This document shows, piece after piece, positions 62,014 through 64,000 of a stretch of 64,000 nt of DNA; position 1 is the first letter of the stretch; every line of letters begins with the position of its first letter. A model generated the notes under the pieces. That model saw nothing but the letters and a program-made list of their open reading frames with translations. It was not told the DNA's origin and did not search any database. Location of the stretch: NCBI RefSeq assembly GCF_902706605.1, contig NZ_CACSLH010000014.1, forward strand, positions 1 to 64,000, given 5' to 3'. The position numbers were made by a program, and so were the translations under genes. Origin of the DNA: Enterococcus sp. CSURQ0835. Lineage in GTDB: Bacteria; Bacillota; Bacilli; Lactobacillales; Enterococcaceae.

Positions 62014-62346
62014 CTAGTGTTTTTTAACGATTTGTTGGACTTTCGTGTCGATTACTCGTAACAATTCCGTTGTATTTTGTTTGAAATCAGTGACAAAATC
62101 AGTTTTCCAAGGTGTGATGGTTGCAAGTGGTTTCCCTAAGACATCCAACACGATCAAATTTTGCTGCTCTTCATCCCATTGAGCACTCCAATAGGCGCCT
62201 TCTAGTGCTTCATTTAACATTTGTTGTGTATTTTCTAACACAGCATTCAAAATGACCGACTCTTCGGTTGCGTCGATTCCATTTTCGCGGCTCCAGGTTA
62301 ATTTTTGAGCTACTTCTGCCATGTTAGTTGGAATCAATGAAAACAT
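62014..62346 (-). CDS. Small soluble protein of unknown function
   Basis: This 110-residue protein is acidic, with no membrane segment and no domain I recognise. AGGAGG and eight bases of spacing fix the start at 62346. A Trp-rich central part (AYWSAQWDEEQQ) and a Lys-rich end (QQIVKKH) are visible. The gene stands alone. Confidence 0.6.
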   Translation of the reverse strand: MFSLIPTNMAEVAQKLTWSRENGIDATEESVILNAVLENTQQMLNEALEGAYWSAQWDEEQQNLIVLDVLGKPLATITPWKTDFVTDFKQNTTELLRVIDTKVQQIVKKH

Positions 62347-62579
62347 TTCTTTTCCTCCTGTTCGTTTAGCTTTAACGATATTCAATTCGGCTTTCGTTCC
62401 TTTATTTTAACGCAAGTCGAGCTATTTTTAACAAAAATAACGATTTTAAAAATAATTTTGATTATAAAATGGAAATTATTTGTTTTTTTTTGAAAAAAAT
62501 AAGAGAATAGAATTAGAATCTGAAATCGTTTTTAATATTTGAACTATAAAGAATAAAATTGATGAAGGAGTTGAAATCG

Positions 62580-63263
62580 GTGTCGCGATTATTAGTCTTG
62601 ACGAAAAATATTTTAGCTGAACAAAAGTTACAAGAAAGATTGCATCAATTAAATATTGAAGTCTATTGTTCAACGCTTGTTTATCAACAGTTATTGGAAG
62701 AGACGGGGAAAACAACGATCTTGGATCACTTTCCTGCCGTCATTTTGAGTGAGAATTTATCAGACGAAGAAGTTGAGCGGATCATGCCGTACTTGTTCCA
62801 GAAAAAAGTCATTCGTAAAGTGGAGCAAACTCCGGCAGAGGATAAATTGGTCGCTTGGAAAAAAGCGGGGATCACCACGGTCATTGCATTAGATATGCCG
62901 ACAGAAGAGTTGCGGGAAACATTGTGTCAATTGACTCAGCCACTAGAAGTTGTTTCACAATTGGTTCGCAAAAACTATCACCATATCACGTTTGATCAAC
63001 TGGCATTATCCGGTCATGAGTCAAAGTTTTTGGTTGCGTTAGTCAAACGACAAGGAGCTGTCGTATCACGAAAAGAATTGTGTCAGTTGATCTGGGACAA
63101 TGAACATACGCGCTCTAATTTAGTTCAATTATCGTGCATCGTTCAACGTATTCGAACTAAGTTAGAAAAAAATGGGATCGCCGGGGAGCATTTGGAACGC
63201 GTTTGGGGAACAGGCTATAAATGCTCACCCGAGTTAATCGGAAAACTAACATTCGATGACTAA
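62580..63263 (+). CDS. OmpR-type winged-helix regulator without a typical receiver
   Basis: This 227-residue protein has a C-terminal winged helix (about residues 135-222, LSGHESKFLVALVKRQGAVVSRKELCQLIW, VQLSCIVQRIRTKLE, VWGTGYKC), as in OmpR/PhoB response regulators. The N-terminal 120 residues do not show the phosphoacceptor Asp and Lys of a receiver domain. An orphan regulator is likely. The start at GTG 62580 is placed nine bases after AAGGAG; the frame opens at TTG 62559. Confidence 0.72.
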   Translation: MSRLLVLTKNILAEQKLQERLHQLNIEVYCSTLVYQQLLEETGKTTILDHFPAVILSENLSDEEVERIMPYLFQKKVIRKVEQTPAEDKLVAWKKAGITTVIALDMPTEELRETLCQLTQPLEVVSQLVRKNYHHITFDQLALSGHESKFLVALVKRQGAVVSRKELCQLIWDNEHTRSNLVQLSCIVQRIRTKLEKNGIAGEHLERVWGTGYKCSPELIGKLTFDD

Positions 63264-63280
63264 AGAAAGGTCGATTTGCC

Positions 63281-63419
63281 ATGAAAGGAATCGTTCAAGT
63301 TAATTATACAGGAATCGAGTCACTTCAAGTAAAAGAATTGCCAGAGTCTAAACTAACACCAGTCAGTGTGATCGTAGCAGACTAAACGTGGCCAGACGGT
63401 GCTCGTCTTTGATCAATAA
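63281..63419 (+). pseudogene. Collapsed zinc-type alcohol/quinone dehydrogenase remnant
   Basis: The ATG at 63281 begins KGIVQVNYTGIESLQVKELP, the N-terminus of a medium-chain dehydrogenase, and it stops after 34 residues (TAA at 63383). In another frame, TVLVFDQ and a stop follow at 63396-63419; this looks like the family C-terminus. About 300 central residues are missing. It is the second gene in the window reduced to its two ends. Confidence 0.6.
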
Positions 63420-63434
63420 AGTAAGATCGATAAG

Positions 63435-63477
63435 AACTAAAAAAGATGACGCAGTGTTCGTGTCATCTTTTTAGTTT
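63435..63477. terminator. Bidirectional terminator
   Basis: AACTAAAAAAGATGAC and GTCATCTTTTTAGTT form a long hairpin with A-run and T-run on the two sides. It lies between the winged-helix/remnant genes and the convergent PgpA-like gene. Confidence 0.88.
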
Positions 63478-63502
63478 GCCGATTACTTTGGTCAGCTTTT
63501 AC

Positions 63503-64000
63503 TTAGTGTACGATATCATCTAGTTTAGTTGGCTGCTCATGTGCCATGCGACTAGCTGCTGAAGCTGCGATGGCACCGACGATATCATCTAAAAAAGTAT
63601 GGATATTTTTGCCGTCGTGAGCATTGAGTTTAACTAAGATCCCAGGTTTTAATTTATCGATGTAACCATAATTTGTAAAACCGATCGTACCATAAACATT
63701 GACGATCGAAAGTGCCATGATCTCGTCGACACCATACAGTCCTTCATCATCTTCTAAAATTTGTTGCAAAGGGTAATCGAGTTTTTTTTCTTCCGCTAAT
63801 TTATCTAGCTGAATCCCCGTAATGATCGCATTGTGGACTTCGCGTTTGGATAAAACACCGTTGACATTTTTGATACAAGTTTCTAGCGTGATCCCTTCAA
63901 TATAATCTTTTTGCAACAGCAAGACCAACTCGGCGATATCTTCTATGGTCACTCCGCGCTCTGCTAATAATTCGCGGGCGACTTTTTCCAGCGTATCTGT
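63503..64000 (-). CDS. PgpA/YutG-like phosphatidylglycerophosphatase A family protein (partial)
   Basis: At least 165 residues are visible and the frame runs off the right edge without a start, so the N-terminus is missing. The visible part includes VTIEDIAELVLLLQKDYI, the DDEGLYGVDEIMA segment, VNVYGTIGFTNYGYIDKLKPG and the C-terminal FLDDIVGAIAASAASR, as in the PgpA-related YutG family of Firmicutes. Whether this branch dephosphorylates phosphatidylglycerophosphate is not certain. GTG 63952 would be an internal start. Confidence 0.8.
   Translation of the reverse strand, partial: TDTLEKVARELLAERGVTIEDIAELVLLLQKDYIEGITLETCIKNVNGVLSKREVHNAIITGIQLDKLAEEKKLDYPLQQILEDDEGLYGVDEIMALSIVNVYGTIGFTNYGYIDKLKPGILVKLNAHDGKNIHTFLDDIVGAIAASAASRMAHEQPTKLDDIVH

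Noticed and set aside
62476-62715. Minus-strand frame before the winged-helix gene
   Set aside because: It covers the promoter region and N-terminus of the real gene, is AT-rich and has no supporting start signal.

Overview
The window looks like chromosomal DNA of a low-GC Firmicute, most probably Enterococcus. The basis is an AdhE, a complete WxL / WxL-interacting surface-protein cluster, an Mga-type regulator beside a Nox/Npr-like flavoprotein, a CIRCE-controlled Hsp20, PTS-coupled DhaKLM, and AGGAGG ribosome-binding sites with sigma-A promoters throughout. I saw no rRNA, tRNA, CRISPR array or prophage. The species is not resolved from sequence alone.

Layout. 1-1270: the 3' end of an IS1182-type transposase, inserted into the start of a CdaR-like regulator. 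1364-12465: mostly housekeeping genes: a collapsed SDR remnant, an NAD(P)-binding protein, AdhE, a ROK fructokinase, a UvrD-like helicase, a DUF218 protein, a YopX-like protein, UvrC and a molbindin. 12557-15771: a flavinylation module with a cytosolic ApbE, a NAD(P)H-FMN reductase, and an FMN-reductase/PAS fusion whose tail carries three DAVSGAS flavin-attachment motifs. 16567-19634: lipoproteins and a TVP38 protein with a YdjY-like Fe-S lipoprotein, preceded by a structured leader RNA. 19848-26069: a purine permease, a cation/proton antiporter, an Mga-like regulator and a Nox-like flavoprotein in which the redox Cys42 is Ser. 26234-30983: the WxL cluster. 31586-34796: a galactitol-type PTS operon. 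34968-36277: a LacI-family repressor gene broken by a stop codon, with its operator intact. 36364-38961: an acyl-ACP thioesterase, an Old Yellow Enzyme-like protein and a rhodanese lipoprotein.

39100-49838 is the most unusual part. A second copy of the same leader RNA precedes thirteen tightly coupled genes: an exported rhodanese, a membrane protein, HdrC- and HdrB-like Fe-S proteins, a YnjB/YnjC/YnjC/YnjD-like ABC importer, a TIGR04283-type glycosyltransferase, an APH-fold kinase, a TIGR04282/DUF2064-type transferase, a nucleoside hydrolase and a TVP38 protein. Taken together, the two leader-controlled loci resemble one Escherichia coli gene string (ydjXYZ-ynjABCDEF) split in two. A shared cis-acting RNA would make them one regulon. 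Its signal and product are unknown; a sulfur-, selenium- or arsenic-containing sugar metabolite is my working guess.

49895-64000: a TetR-controlled ABC exporter, the DhaKLM operon, a YtrA-type GntR/ABC operon, a C69 dipeptidase, an SMR exporter with an attenuator-like leader, a CoA-disulfide-reductase-like protein, Hsp20, a winged-helix protein, a second collapsed dehydrogenase remnant, and a PgpA-like protein running off the right edge.
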